A stretch of DNA of 64,000 nt from UBA4615 sp046046245 (GCA_046046245.1 JBJOKE010000091.1:1-64000); one strand, 5' to 3'; numbered from the stretch's first letter, positions 15,519 to 25,050 are shown. Notes: a model not told the origin generated them from the sequence alone. Numbers and translations: made by a program.

Positions 15519-17243
15519 ATGACGACCGCCACCGAGCACGACCGCTTCCGCGCCGCCCGCGACCTGCTGCTCGCACGCCGCGCCGACCTCGACGCCGCCC
15601 GCGCCGCCTTCGAGTGGCCGCGGCTCGAGCGCTTCAACTGGGCCGTCGACTGGTTCGACGCGATCGCGGCCGGCAACGACGCACCGGCGCTGCACATCAT
15701 CGAGGAGTCGGGCGTCGAGGCGAGGCTCACGTACGCGGCGCTGTCGCGCCGATCGACCCAGGTCGCGAACTTCCTCGCCGCACAGGGCGCGAAGGCCGGC
15801 GACCGGATGCTGCTGATGCTGGGCAACGAGGTCCCGCTGTGGGAGACGATGCTCGCGGCGATCAAGCTCGGGGTGGTGGTGATCCCGGCCACGCTGCTGC
15901 TGTCCGGCCCCGACCTCGCCGACCGGATCGCGCGCGGCCGCGTGCGCTGGATCCTCACCAATGCGACCGGCCTCGCGCGCGTGGCCGAGACGCCGGCCGA
16001 CGCGCTCGCAGGCGTCGGCCGCATCCTCGCAGGCGACGCCGGCCGCGACGCGAACGGCGCGCCGCCGGCGGGCTGGATCGATTACCGGGACTCGCTGCGC
16101 GCGGCCGACGCGCTCGCCGGCGCGCCCGCGCTCGGCGTCGACGAACCGCTGCTCGAGTACTTCACCTCGGGCACCACGTCCAAGCCCAAGCTCGTCCGCC
16201 ATTCCCGCCAGAGCTATCCGGTCGGCCACCTGAGCACGATGTACTGGCTCGGCCTGCAGCCCGGCGACGTGCACTGGACGATCTCCTCGCCCGGCTGGGC
16301 CAAGCACGCGTGGAGCTGCTTCTTCGCGCCGTTCAACGCGCAGGCCTGCGTGTTCATCTACAACTACTCGCGCTTCAACGGTCCGGCGGTCCTCGACACC
16401 GTGGTGAAGCACGGCGTGAAGACGCTCTGCGCGCCGCCCACCGTCTGGCGGATGCTGATCCAGGAGGACCTGAAGGCCTGGAAGACCGCGCTGCGCGAGG
16501 CGATCTCCGCCGGGGAGCCGCTGAATCCCGAGGTGATCGAGCAGGTCCGCTCGGCCTGGGGCCTGACGATCCGCGACGGCTTCGGCCAGACCGAGACCAC
16601 CGCGATGATCGGCAATCCGCCTGGCCTGCCGCTCAAGCCCGGCTCGATGGGCAAGCCGCTGCCCGGCTATCCGGTGGTGCTGCTCGACGCCGACGGCAAG
16701 CCGGGCGACGAGGGCGAGATCTGCATCGACCTGTCGCGCCGGCCCCTGTCGCTGATGCAGGGCTATGCCGACGACGCCGAGAAGACCGCCGAGGCGATGC
16801 GCGACGGCCACTACCACACCGGCGACGTCGGCACGCGCGACGCCGAGGGCTACATCACCTACGTGGGCCGGGCCGACGACGTGTTCAAGGCCTCGGGCTA
16901 CCGCATCAGTCCGTTCGAGCTGGAGAGCGCGCTGATCGAGCACGAGGCGGTCGCCGAGGCCGCGGTCGTGCCCTCGCCCGACCCGGTCCGCGGCTTCGTG
17001 CCCAAGGCCTACGTGATCCTCGCGCCCGGCCACGAGGCGGGCCCCGAGACCGCGCGTTCGATCTTCGCGTTCCTGCGCGGCCGCGTGTCGCCGTACAAGA
17101 TGATCCGGCGCATCGAGTTCTCCGACCTGCCGAAGACCATCAGCGGCAAGATCCGGCGCGTGGAGCTGCGCGGCCAGGAGAAGGGCCGACCCGAGGGCGC
17201 GGCGCGCAACGAGCGCGAGCACCTCGAGGAGCAGTTCCGGTGA
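15519..17243 (+). CDS. Acyl-CoA synthetase (AMP-forming, acetyl/medium-chain type)
   Basis: A 574-residue ANL-family ligase. The P-loop YFTSGTTSKPKLVRHS is at about residues 212-227, the A5 motif GFGQTETTA near 354 and HYHTGDVG near 435. The catalytic C-terminal Lys is in PKTISGKIRR near 544. The arrangement resembles medium-chain acyl-CoA and acetyl-CoA synthetases that adenylate a carboxylic acid and transfer it to CoA. Gene context points to the same acid as the Bug receptor and CoA-transferase. Its stop overlaps the GTG start of the serine hydrolase. Confidence 0.92.
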   Translation: MTTATEHDRFRAARDLLLARRADLDAARAAFEWPRLERFNWAVDWFDAIAAGNDAPALHIIEESGVEARLTYAALSRRSTQVANFLAAQGAKAGDRMLLMLGNEVPLWETMLAAIKLGVVVIPATLLLSGPDLADRIARGRVRWILTNATGLARVAETPADALAGVGRILAGDAGRDANGAPPAGWIDYRDSLRAADALAGAPALGVDEPLLEYFTSGTTSKPKLVRHSRQSYPVGHLSTMYWLGLQPGDVHWTISSPGWAKHAWSCFFAPFNAQACVFIYNYSRFNGPAVLDTVVKHGVKTLCAPPTVWRMLIQEDLKAWKTALREAISAGEPLNPEVIEQVRSAWGLTIRDGFGQTETTAMIGNPPGLPLKPGSMGKPLPGYPVVLLDADGKPGDEGEICIDLSRRPLSLMQGYADDAEKTAEAMRDGHYHTGDVGTRDAEGYITYVGRADDVFKASGYRISPFELESALIEHEAVAEAAVVPSPDPVRGFVPKAYVILAPGHEAGPETARSIFAFLRGRVSPYKMIRRIEFSDLPKTISGKIRRVELRGQEKGRPEGAARNEREHLEEQFR

Positions 17244-18460
17244 GCGGCGCCGCGCGCAGCGGGGCCGACGCACGCGCCGACGCGCCGCGCGACGCGCGCT
17301 TCGACGGCGTCGAGGCGGCGATGCGCCGCTGGGTCGACGCGGGCTTCCTCGCGGGCGCCTCGTGGGCGGTGCTGCGCGGCCGCGACGTGCTCGACCTGCG
17401 CTGGGTCGGCGACGCCGACCGCGAGGCCGGCGTGCCGCTGCGCCGCGACCATGTGTTCCGTGCGTTCTCGAGCACGAAGCTGGTCACCTCGATCGCGGTG
17501 CTGCAGCTCGTGGAGGACGGGCGGATCGGGCTCGACGAGCCGGTCTCGACCTGGATCCCGCAGCTCGCGGACCGGCGCGTGCTGCGCCCCGGCGCGACCT
17601 CGATCGACGATACCGAGCCCGCGCGCCGGCCGATCACCGTGCGCCACCTGCTGTCGCACTCGTCGGGACTGTCGTACGGCCTGCTCGATCCGGGCACGAC
17701 GATGTACAGGGCGTACGCCGAGCGCAAGGTGCTGAGCGACGCGCGCTCGCTCGCCGAGCTCGCCGACACGCTGGCGACGCTGCCGCTCGCGTTCCACCCG
17801 GGCGAGTCCTGGGAGTACTCGATCGGCATCGACGTGCTCGGCCACCTGGTCGAGACGCTGACCGGCCGGCGGCTGGGCGATGCCTTCCGCGCACGGATCC
17901 TCGAGCCGCTCGGCATGCGCGACACCGGCTTCGTCGTGCCCGAGTCCGATCGGGACCGGCTCGCGGCGCTCTACGTCGGCGACCCGCTCGACCCGACGAA
18001 GCCCGGGCTGCGCCGGCTCGACGACGCCCCCTACCCGGGCGCGTTCCTGAAGCCGATGCCGCGGCAGTCGGGCGGCGGCGGGCTGGTGTCGACGCTCGAC
18101 GACCAGGTGACGCTGCTTCGCGCGCTGACGCCGGGCGAGGGTGCGCTGCTGCGCGCCGACACGCTCGAGGCGATGGGCACGAACCAGCTCGCCGACGGGG
18201 TCTGGCTGCGCTTCCCGGCGACGGGCGTCGCGCGCGGCAAGGGCCACGGCCTGGCGGGCGCGGTCACCGTCGAGGAAGGCTCGCTCGACGCGCCCGGCTC
18301 GCGCGGCGCGCTGCAGTGGGGCGGGATGGCCGGCACGCACTGGTGGATCTCGCCCGCGCAGGGACTCTCCGCGGTGCTGATGACCCAGCGCTACATGGGC
18401 TTCTGGAATCCGTACTGGTGGGAGTTCCAGAAGCGGATGGCCGCGGCCGCGGCGGCCTGA
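17240..18460 (+). CDS. Beta-lactamase family serine hydrolase (EstB-like)
   Basis: The 406-residue protein has a class C beta-lactamase/penicillin-binding fold. SxxK is S77-S-T-K80 in FRAFSSTKLV, the Tyr motif is in WEYSIGID near residue 193, and LLSHSSGLSYG is a family hallmark. No signal peptide is visible, so a cytoplasmic esterase such as EstB is more likely than a beta-lactamase. The start is GTG at 17240, overlapping the ligase TGA as GTGA and preceded by GAGGAG. Coupling to the ligase suggests it may release or trim the acid substrate. Confidence 0.85.
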   Translation: MSGAARSGADARADAPRDARFDGVEAAMRRWVDAGFLAGASWAVLRGRDVLDLRWVGDADREAGVPLRRDHVFRAFSSTKLVTSIAVLQLVEDGRIGLDEPVSTWIPQLADRRVLRPGATSIDDTEPARRPITVRHLLSHSSGLSYGLLDPGTTMYRAYAERKVLSDARSLAELADTLATLPLAFHPGESWEYSIGIDVLGHLVETLTGRRLGDAFRARILEPLGMRDTGFVVPESDRDRLAALYVGDPLDPTKPGLRRLDDAPYPGAFLKPMPRQSGGGGLVSTLDDQVTLLRALTPGEGALLRADTLEAMGTNQLADGVWLRFPATGVARGKGHGLAGAVTVEEGSLDAPGSRGALQWGGMAGTHWWISPAQGLSAVLMTQRYMGFWNPYWWEFQKRMAAAAAA

Positions 18461-18464
18461 CGCG

Positions 18465-18476
18465 GGGCGGCCGCCC
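18465..18476. terminator. GC palindrome in convergent gap
   Basis: GGGCGGCCGCCC is a perfect 12-bp palindrome in the 66-bp gap between the hydrolase stop and the opposite-strand lipoprotein stop. Other G/C self-complementary runs follow it. There is no T-run. A transcript-end role is inferred from position. Confidence 0.25.
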
Positions 18477-18526
18477 GGTCGGATCCGGGCCGGGGCCGGG
18501 GCCCGGGGGCCGCGGCCGCGCGTCGG

Positions 18527-19675
18527 TCAGTCCGGATCGCCGCTCTGGCTGCTCCCGGTCGGGAAGTCGATCGTCATGCCGGTCCGCAGCCCCTTGCAGC
18601 TCGCGACCGGCTGCAGGGTGAAGGTCTGCTCCTGCCCGAACTTCGCGGCGAACGGCTGAGCCGCCGCACGGACCGCGGCCTCCGAGGTGCCGGGCGGCAC
18701 GTTGGTCAAGCACGCGGCTGGCGCGCCGCCGACGAGCGCCGTCCACACCGGGCTCACCCACGGCATCGCGTAGCGCAGCGTGCCCGCGGTCTCGACGATC
18801 CTCGGCTCGACCGGCGTCGGCGGCGCGGACCCGAACTGCAGCGGCAGGACCTGGGACCACGCCGAGGACATCGGCCGCAACCCGCCGGTCGGCGCCGCGT
18901 CGATCACCCGCTTCATGCCGGCACGGAAGGCAGACAGTTCCTCGTAGAGCGTGCCCGCGCCGAGCTTGGTGGCCAGCGTGTCGAGCGCGCCGTCGAGGTC
19001 GGCCGCGGGCCGGCCGCGCTCGGCCATCCAGCCGCGCACTCCGGCGTTCACCAGGCCGTAGGCGGTCGCGTCGTCGAGCGAGGTGACCTGCGGCCGCGTC
19101 GCATCGGCCGGCGCCTTGTGCAGCGAGCCGCTCAGGCCGAAGGCCCGGCGGACCTCGGTCTCGGCGCCGGCCAGCGTGGTCAGCCCGAGCGGACCGCGCG
19201 CGAGCGCGCGGCGCACCACCAGATCGGTCATCGGGGTCGCCTGCACGTCGAGCGTGCTCTCGGGGCCGGAGAAGGCCACCGCGCCGCGCAGCCGCGTCAG
19301 CGGCACGCGCGTCGTCGGATCCGCCTCGTCGACGTAGCTGCCCTGCGTCGCCTCGACCTGCAGCACCGCGGCACGGCGAGGCATCGACACGGTGTAGCGG
19401 CCGTCGGCGTCGGTGGTGGTGCAGGCAGTGGTCGACGCGTCCGCAGTGCCGTCGACGAGCCAGCTCGCGCAGACGCGCGCACCCGAGACCGGCCCCTTGA
19501 AGACCACGCCCGAGACGGCGACCGGCTGCGTCGAGGGATCGGGCGTGACGTCGATCGAGCCGCCGCCGCAGGCCGCGAGCGCCAGCGCGGCGACGGACGC
19601 GGCGATCGGCCCCAGCGCGCGCCGCGGCGCGGGGGCGGGGGCGGGCGCAGCGGCGAGGGGACGGAAGTCGGTCAT
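18527..19675 (-). CDS. Secreted lipoprotein with carboxypeptidase-regulatory-like domain
   Basis: The 382-residue protein has an N-terminal Ala-Pro run, a hydrophobic h-region and the lipobox ALAACGGG, giving a lipid-modified Cys near residue 40. The next part (VSGVVFKGPVSGARVCASWL, then TTDADGRYTVSMP) resembles a carboxypeptidase-regulatory/Ig-like fold. The remainder is predicted helical. Function is unknown. I used the ATG at 19675, which has GGAG six bases upstream; an ATG at 19687 would add four residues. Transcribed alone, towards the serine hydrolase. Confidence 0.75.
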   Translation of the reverse strand: MTDFRPLAAAPAPAPAPRRALGPIAASVAALALAACGGGSIDVTPDPSTQPVAVSGVVFKGPVSGARVCASWLVDGTADASTTACTTTDADGRYTVSMPRRAAVLQVEATQGSYVDEADPTTRVPLTRLRGAVAFSGPESTLDVQATPMTDLVVRRALARGPLGLTTLAGAETEVRRAFGLSGSLHKAPADATRPQVTSLDDATAYGLVNAGVRGWMAERGRPAADLDGALDTLATKLGAGTLYEELSAFRAGMKRVIDAAPTGGLRPMSSAWSQVLPLQFGSAPPTPVEPRIVETAGTLRYAMPWVSPVWTALVGGAPAACLTNVPPGTSEAAVRAAAQPFAAKFGQEQTFTLQPVASCKGLRTGMTIDFPTGSSQSGDPD

Positions 19676-20122
19676 CCTGGGCTCCATCGCGCGGACCCCG
19701 GGTCGGCGCGCAGTCGGGGATCGGTGGTCGGGGCGGGCGCAGGCGACCGGTGGCCTGCCTCGATCGTGTCGAAACGCACGGTACACGATCGACCCGCCCG
19801 CGTGGGGTCCGCCGGCCCGTCCGGCATGCAGGACGTCCCGACGGGTCGCTGCCCAGGGGGACGCGCCGACCCGATGCCCGCCCGGAACGGCGAGACCGCG
19901 GACCGGGACTGCTAGACTCGCCGCGGAGCCGCGATACGATGCCGCGGCGCCCCCCGTGCCGATCGAGCGCCGACGACGACGGGCCGGAATGCGGCGCGCT
20001 CGGTCGCCGCCATGCCCTGATGACCGCGTGTCCACGAAACGACTCCCGACCATCGCCCCGACGTACGACGCGGTCGACCACGCCATGCCGTTCGCGGCAC
20101 GCGTGAAGTCGACCCGCCCTGG
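19676..20122. other. Intergenic region without recognisable gene
   Basis: About 450 bp separate the divergent lipoprotein and glycosyltransferase genes. Frames open in this stretch are Arg-rich and lack any family pattern. CTAGACTCGC near 19912 is slightly AT-richer than its flanks. I see no tRNA, repeat or convincing promoter; both neighbours must have their promoters here. Confidence 0.5.
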
Positions 20123-21646
20123 GTGCACGGGGCGGTGAGCGACACCGACCCGGGGCGGACCTCGGGCGGACTCCCGCCCGCGCTCGCGATCCGGTCGCTC
20201 TGGCTCCTGGTGGCCGCTGCCGTCGGCCTGCTGGTGCTGTCCCGGCTCGTCCACGTCTCGATGTTCTTCGACGGCGGCATCTACGCCACGCTCGCGCGAA
20301 ACCTCGCGCAGGGACGGGGCGACCCGTGGAGCCTGTACTTCTCGGGCACGCTGTTCCTCCCCGCCTTCGCGGAACACCCCCCGCTGATGATGTGGCTGCA
20401 GGCGGTCGGCTTCCGCGTCTTCGGGGACAGCATCGCGGTCGAGAAGGGATTCTCGCTGCTGACCCTCCTGGCCTGCGGGGGGCTCCTGTGCGGGATCTGG
20501 TCGCGCCTGCACGCGCAGGACCCGTCGATGCGACGGATCTTTCCCTTCGCGCTCGTGCTGCTGCTCGCGTCCGGACGGGTGGCCTGGGGCTTCGCCAACG
20601 GGCTGCTCGAGAACCTGCTCGCGGTCTTCACGCTGGCCGCGGTCCTGTCGGTCCTCGCCGCTCGCGACGCGTCGTCGCAGGGCCGGCAGGGCCGTCGTCT
20701 GCTGCTGATGGCGACGGCCGGCGCCGCGGTCGTGCTGGCGACGCTGACGAAGGGACCCGTCGGCCTGTTCCCCCTCGCGACCCCGGCCCTCCACGGGCTC
20801 GTGTTCCGGCAGTCCGGCGCCAGGCAGGCCGCGACCGACACCCTCGTCATGGTCTCGGTCGTCGCGCTGTCCTTCGCGGCGCTGCTGTCCTTCGACCCGG
20901 CCCGCGAAGCGGCCCAGCGGTACCTGAACGCCCAGCTGTTCGCCAGCCTGTCCGGAGCGCGCGGCCACCACGGGGGCGGCTTCGTCAACGTGCTGCGCAA
21001 GCTGGTCTGGCTCAACGGCTATGCGCTCGTGGTCGTCGCCCTGCTGATCGCGGCCGGCCGGCGTCTCGGAGCGGGGACGGCCGAGGCCGGACTGCGGCAG
21101 GCGCGCCGCAGGCGCGCGGTGTTCCTCCTGCTCGTCGGCCTGTCGGCGTCCCTCCCCCTCGGACTCAGCCCCAGGGTCTCGAACTTCTACTTCAACCCCG
21201 CCCTCTTCTTCTTCGCATCGGGGCTCGCCGTCCTCGGCGCGCCTCAGCTGCTGGCCGCCCTGGCACGACTGGGCACGCGGCAGGCGAGGCTGCTGTCCGC
21301 GGGCGCCTCGGTCGCGGTGCTGGGCTCGATCGTCGCCGTCGGTCTCAACGTCGGCAGACCCGGGGCGGACGGACGGACGATCGCGCAGGCCGCCGCGATC
21401 CGGGGCGTCGTCTGCGCGGGCGGGGCGGACTGCAGCCCGGTCCTCAGCGCATGCGGCGAGGTGTGGACGGACTGGGTCCTGCACACCTATCTCCAGCGCC
21501 TGCACCGGATCGCGATGGCGAATGCCGCCGAACTCGACGCGCCCCACATGGTGGCGGACCCTGGCTGCGGCATCCCGTCCGGATACCGGGACACGGGTGT
21601 CGACGTGTCGCCTTACCGCCTGCTCGAACGCAGGGCGGGGGGCTGA
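20123..21646 (+). CDS. GT-C membrane glycosyltransferase, ArnT/PMT-like (GT39/83)
   Basis: The 507-residue inner-membrane protein has roughly ten hydrophobic segments. MFFDGGIYATLARNLAQG just after the first membrane helix places an acidic residue as in the first periplasmic loop of ArnT/PMT enzymes, and EHPPLMMWLQAVGFRVFGDS is a clear PMT_2-type segment. It should use a polyprenyl-phosphate sugar to glycosylate lipid A, a protein or another envelope target. The start is uncertain: GTG at 20123 or GTG at 20135, neither with a good ribosome-binding site. Codon use is richer in CTC and CCC than its neighbours, which may hint at transfer. Confidence 0.78.
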   Translation: MHGAVSDTDPGRTSGGLPPALAIRSLWLLVAAAVGLLVLSRLVHVSMFFDGGIYATLARNLAQGRGDPWSLYFSGTLFLPAFAEHPPLMMWLQAVGFRVFGDSIAVEKGFSLLTLLACGGLLCGIWSRLHAQDPSMRRIFPFALVLLLASGRVAWGFANGLLENLLAVFTLAAVLSVLAARDASSQGRQGRRLLLMATAGAAVVLATLTKGPVGLFPLATPALHGLVFRQSGARQAATDTLVMVSVVALSFAALLSFDPAREAAQRYLNAQLFASLSGARGHHGGGFVNVLRKLVWLNGYALVVVALLIAAGRRLGAGTAEAGLRQARRRRAVFLLLVGLSASLPLGLSPRVSNFYFNPALFFFASGLAVLGAPQLLAALARLGTRQARLLSAGASVAVLGSIVAVGLNVGRPGADGRTIAQAAAIRGVVCAGGADCSPVLSACGEVWTDWVLHTYLQRLHRIAMANAAELDAPHMVADPGCGIPSGYRDTGVDVSPYRLLERRAGG

Positions 21647-21880
21647 GGCGCGGCGATCCGGTACGGACGGGGCCCGTGGCGGGCCTCGTCGGGTGCGCGT
21701 GGCGCGGGTGACGCCCGACCCGCCGCCGATCGGCCGCCTCGCCACGGTCGGCGCCGCCCGCTGCGTCGCGCCCGTCCCCCGCGCCACGATGGGCGCCGCG
21801 CGGGTATCGGCCGATCGAGCGCAGGGCCCGCCCGACGCCTGCCGCGATCCGCGGCGCCCCGCCTTCGCCCCGGAGAGCCC

Positions 21881-23431
21881 ATGGACGACGCCCACGACCT
21901 GACCGAACTGACCGCGCTGCTCGCGAGCCGCGTGCCGATCGTGCTGGTCGAGACCCACGAGGAGCCGCGCGTGCTCGGGATGCTCGCGCGCGCCGTACGC
22001 ACCTCGGGCGGCCCGATGTTCACCTGGTCGATCGCCGACGGCATCGTCCGCCACGGGATGGACACGGCGATCTACAACACGAACGAGCTGGTGGAGGCGC
22101 TGAAGCACGTCGACCGCACCCGGCAGCCCGGCGTCTACGTGTTCTGCGACGCGCATCCGGGCCTGTCGGATCCGGTGGTCGTGCGGCTGATCCGCGAGAT
22201 CGCGCTCGAGCATCACGAGATCGCCCGCACGCTGGTGTTCGTGAGCCCTAAGCTGGAGGGCCTCGCCTCGGAGCTGCTCCGGCTGGCCGCGCACTTCCGG
22301 CCGCGGCTGCCCTCGCGCGACGACATCCGGGCGATCGTCAGGCAGGAGGCGCAGCTGTTCCAGGCGCAGTCGGGCGGCACGCCCCGCGGCGAGCGCGCGG
22401 ACCTCGACCTGCTGGTCACCCACCTGATGGGGCTGGAGACCGAGGACGTGCGGCGGATGGTCCGCCAGGCGCTGCGGCCCGACGGTCGAATCGACGCCGC
22501 CGACGTCCGGCGCGTGCTCGAGTCGAAGATGGCCATGCTGGGCGGCACCGACGCGCTCGGCTTCGAGGCGAGCCCGGTGCGCTTCGACGCCGTCGGCGGC
22601 CTCGCGCAACTCAAGCGCTGGATCGCGCTGCGTCGCGCGCCCTTCCTCGACGCGGCCGGCGGCTCGTCGGTCGACTGCCCGCGCGGCGTGGTGCTGCTCG
22701 GCGTGCAGGGCGGCGGCAAGAGCCTCGCCGCCCGCGCGATCGCCGGCGAGTGGGGGCTGCCGCTGATGCGGCTCGACTTCGGCGCGCTCCACAACAAGTA
22801 CGTCGGCGAGACCGAGCGCAGCCTGCGCCGCGCGATCGCGGTCGCCGAGGGCATGTCGCCGTGCGTGCTGTGGATGGACGAGATCGAGAAGGGCCTGTCG
22901 GGCTCGGCAGGCGGCGGCGAGCACGACGGCGGGGTGGGCCGGCGCGTGCTGGGCGGCCTGCTGACCTGGATGAGCGAACGCACGAAACCGGTCTTCGTGG
23001 TCGCGACCGCGAACGACATCTCGCAGCTGCCGCCGGAGCTGGTCCGCAAGGGCCGCTTCGACGAGATCTTCTTCGTCGACTTCCCGGGCGGCGAGGCGCG
23101 CCGGCGGATCTTCGAGATCCACCTGCAGCGGCGCAGGCTGGATCCGGCGACCTTCGATCTCGACGCGCTCGCGTCGGGCTCGAGGCAGTTCTCGGGCGCC
23201 GAGATCGAGCAGGCGATCGTCGCGGCCTCGTTCGAGGCGCGCGCCCGCGCCGCCGCGGTCGACACCGATGCGCTGCTCGCCGAGCTCGCACGCACGCGGC
23301 CGCTGTCGGTGGTGATGGCCGAACGGGTGGGCGCGCTGCGGCGCTGGGCGGCATCGCGGGCGGTGATGGCCGATGCGCCCGAGCCGGCCGCGACGCACGC
23401 CGACCTGCCGGCGACGCTGCTCGACGACTGA
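21881..23431 (+). CDS. Ycf46-like AAA+ ATPase
   Basis: The 516-residue protein has a single C-terminal AAA+ domain. Walker A is GVQGGGKS (about 274-281), Walker B is CVLWMDEIEK (about 328-337), then VVATANDI and the arginine-bearing LVRKGRFDEIFF. The N-terminal 250 residues, starting with LASRVPIVLVETHEEPRVLG, match the Ycf46 type found in cyanobacteria and many other bacteria. Ycf46 has been linked to inorganic-carbon use in cyanobacteria; its role in heterotrophs is unclear. It stands alone, preceded by a 235-bp gap and followed by a hairpin. Confidence 0.85.
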   Translation: MDDAHDLTELTALLASRVPIVLVETHEEPRVLGMLARAVRTSGGPMFTWSIADGIVRHGMDTAIYNTNELVEALKHVDRTRQPGVYVFCDAHPGLSDPVVVRLIREIALEHHEIARTLVFVSPKLEGLASELLRLAAHFRPRLPSRDDIRAIVRQEAQLFQAQSGGTPRGERADLDLLVTHLMGLETEDVRRMVRQALRPDGRIDAADVRRVLESKMAMLGGTDALGFEASPVRFDAVGGLAQLKRWIALRRAPFLDAAGGSSVDCPRGVVLLGVQGGGKSLAARAIAGEWGLPLMRLDFGALHNKYVGETERSLRRAIAVAEGMSPCVLWMDEIEKGLSGSAGGGEHDGGVGRRVLGGLLTWMSERTKPVFVVATANDISQLPPELVRKGRFDEIFFVDFPGGEARRRIFEIHLQRRRLDPATFDLDALASGSRQFSGAEIEQAIVAASFEARARAAAVDTDALLAELARTRPLSVVMAERVGALRRWAASRAVMADAPEPAATHADLPATLLDD

Positions 23432-23449
23432 GACGCGGCGGCCCGCCGC

Positions 23450-23473
23450 GGCCGGAGCGCGGCGGCTCCGGCC
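23450..23473. terminator. 9-bp perfect stem between convergent genes
   Basis: GGCCGGAGC (23450-23458) and GCTCCGGCC (23465-23473) pair perfectly around a 6-nt loop. The hairpin is in the 80-bp gap between the AAA ATPase and amidohydrolase stops. No T-run follows on either strand. A bidirectional terminator or 3'-end stabiliser is likely. Confidence 0.45.
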
Positions 23474-23511
23474 CGCCCCCTCGGTCCGCCCCCGCCGCGC
23501 GGCCCGGGCGC

Positions 23512-25029
23512 TCAGCCCCGCCGCTCGGCGCGCCCCGCGACGTAGCCGTAGGCGAGGTTGGTCCGCATCCCGCCGTCGCGCTCGTAGGCCGCCTTCGCCT
23601 GCGCGATCGCGTCGCCGGCGAGCGCGGCGCGCTGCCGCGCGTCGTAGCGGTAGAGCCGCGCGTTGTTGCCGCCGAAGATCGCCCGCTTGACCGGGCCGTC
23701 GGCCGCCCCCAGCGGCTCGAAGCCGTGCCTCGCGCGCAGGTCCTCGGGGATCTCGAGCCGGCGCAGCGCCTCGATCTGCCACTGCGGGGCGCCGGTCCAG
23801 ATCGCGTCGGTTCCCCAGCAGACGTGGTCGGCACCGAGGCCCTTGACCAGCTGCCCCATCATCACCGCGGACAGGCGCGGCTCGGCGATCGTCGTCTGCG
23901 CGAACAGCTGTCCGACGTCGGCGTAGACGTTGTTCACGCCGTGCCGCGCCGGGATCTCGGCGAGGTCGGTCACCCAGTCGATGCGGCCGGTCCGCTCGAA
24001 CTGCGCCCACGCGTCCTCGGCGCGGCCGCCGCCCGCGTAGCGGTAACCGCCGTGGTAGATCACGAAATTGAGCTGCGGCCAGTCCTTCGCCGCGCGTGCC
24101 ACGTCCGACACGTCGACGTAGGGCAGCAGGTGCGGGAAGCGCTGCGCGACCGAGGGCGGGAACAGGCCCTTGTGGATGCAGACGTTGACCAGGCCGGCCT
24201 TCGCGAACCTCTCGTAGGCGGGATAGGCGAGCGTCTCGTCGTCGAGCCGCCAGGGGTGCTTCGACAGGTTCTTGTGCGTGTTGTCGCCGATCGTGTAGCC
24301 CTTGAACGAGTCGGGCTTCAGCTCGGCGATCGCGCGGTCGATCGCCTCCAGCCAGCCGGGGTAGCCCGGCGTGAAGATCGCGTGCGAGAACGCGCGCTTC
24401 GTGCCGCCGGCCGCGCCGTTGATCCGTGCGCGCGCCGCGGCCTTCATGCCGTTGGTGAGGAACCAGTCGGACTCGATCTCCGAGGGCGCGCCGCTGATGC
24501 ACGCGACCTTCGTGTCGGAGTCGAGGAAGACCTCCTTCATGTAGTTCGCGAACTTCAGGTCCTCGATCGTCTGCGGCCGGTCGACGAGCAGCGGGTTCCA
24601 GCCGGCCTTGCCCACCGCCTCGCGGGCGCGCACGAAGCCGTCGAGCCGCGTGTCGTCGCGCAGGAAGTGGGTGTGCATGTCCATCACGAACTCGCCGGCC
24701 AGCGCCTTCGCGCGTGCGTCGGCGCGCTCGGGCTCCGCAGCCTCGGCGCGGTTCACGTCGAACACCGGGCCGAAGACGTCGTTCATCGCGACGAAGGCCG
24801 CGGCCATGCCCGAGGCGCCGCGGAAGAAGCGGCGCCGCGAGACGCCCTGGCGCTTCGCGAGCTCGTCGCCCAGCGCGGTCAGGTGCCGCTCCAGGCGGCG
24901 CTGCCGCTCGGTCTGCGGCGCCGGCACGAACTCGTCGCTCGACACCGCCTGCACGGGGATCGGCAGGCGCGGCAGCGCGCGCTCGGCCGGAACGAGCGCG
25001 TCACGTTCCTGGTCGGACAGCCAGCCCAT
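23512..25029 (-). CDS. Amidohydrolase-2 family protein with Tat-like signal
   Basis: The 505-residue protein has a metal site of the ACMSD/gamma-resorcylate decarboxylase family: H119 and H121 in MDMHTHF, His in VNVCIHKGL, His in FVIYHGGYRY and Asp in CWGTDAIW. About 60 residues precede a twin-arginine-type RRRFFRG (65-71) and a short hydrophobic stretch, which suggests Tat export with an unusually long leader. Hydrolysis or decarboxylation of an aromatic or cyclic substrate is likely. It lies 21 bp downstream of an AMP-dependent ligase on the same strand. Confidence 0.85.
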   Translation of the reverse strand: MGWLSDQERDALVPAERALPRLPIPVQAVSSDEFVPAPQTERQRRLERHLTALGDELAKRQGVSRRRFFRGASGMAAAFVAMNDVFGPVFDVNRAEAAEPERADARAKALAGEFVMDMHTHFLRDDTRLDGFVRAREAVGKAGWNPLLVDRPQTIEDLKFANYMKEVFLDSDTKVACISGAPSEIESDWFLTNGMKAAARARINGAAGGTKRAFSHAIFTPGYPGWLEAIDRAIAELKPDSFKGYTIGDNTHKNLSKHPWRLDDETLAYPAYERFAKAGLVNVCIHKGLFPPSVAQRFPHLLPYVDVSDVARAAKDWPQLNFVIYHGGYRYAGGGRAEDAWAQFERTGRIDWVTDLAEIPARHGVNNVYADVGQLFAQTTIAEPRLSAVMMGQLVKGLGADHVCWGTDAIWTGAPQWQIEALRRLEIPEDLRARHGFEPLGAADGPVKRAIFGGNNARLYRYDARQRAALAGDAIAQAKAAYERDGGMRTNLAYGYVAGRAERRG

Positions 25030-25050
25030 CGTCGTCGTCGCCTCGTCGCG

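Noticed and set aside
17240..18460. Antibiotic-resistance beta-lactamase
   Set aside because: No export signal, EstB-like motif set and coupling to an acyl-CoA ligase argue for an esterase.
19750..20106. A 118-codon plus-strand frame in the gap before the glycosyltransferase
   Set aside because: Arg/Pro-rich composition typical of random GC-rich DNA; no start context or homology pattern.
18527..24502. A nearly 2000-codon open frame on the minus strand
   Set aside because: Only its first 1.1 kb (lipoprotein) is real. The rest runs antisense to the glycosyltransferase and AAA ATPase genes and in another frame of the amidohydrolase gene. Long open antisense frames are expected at this GC content.
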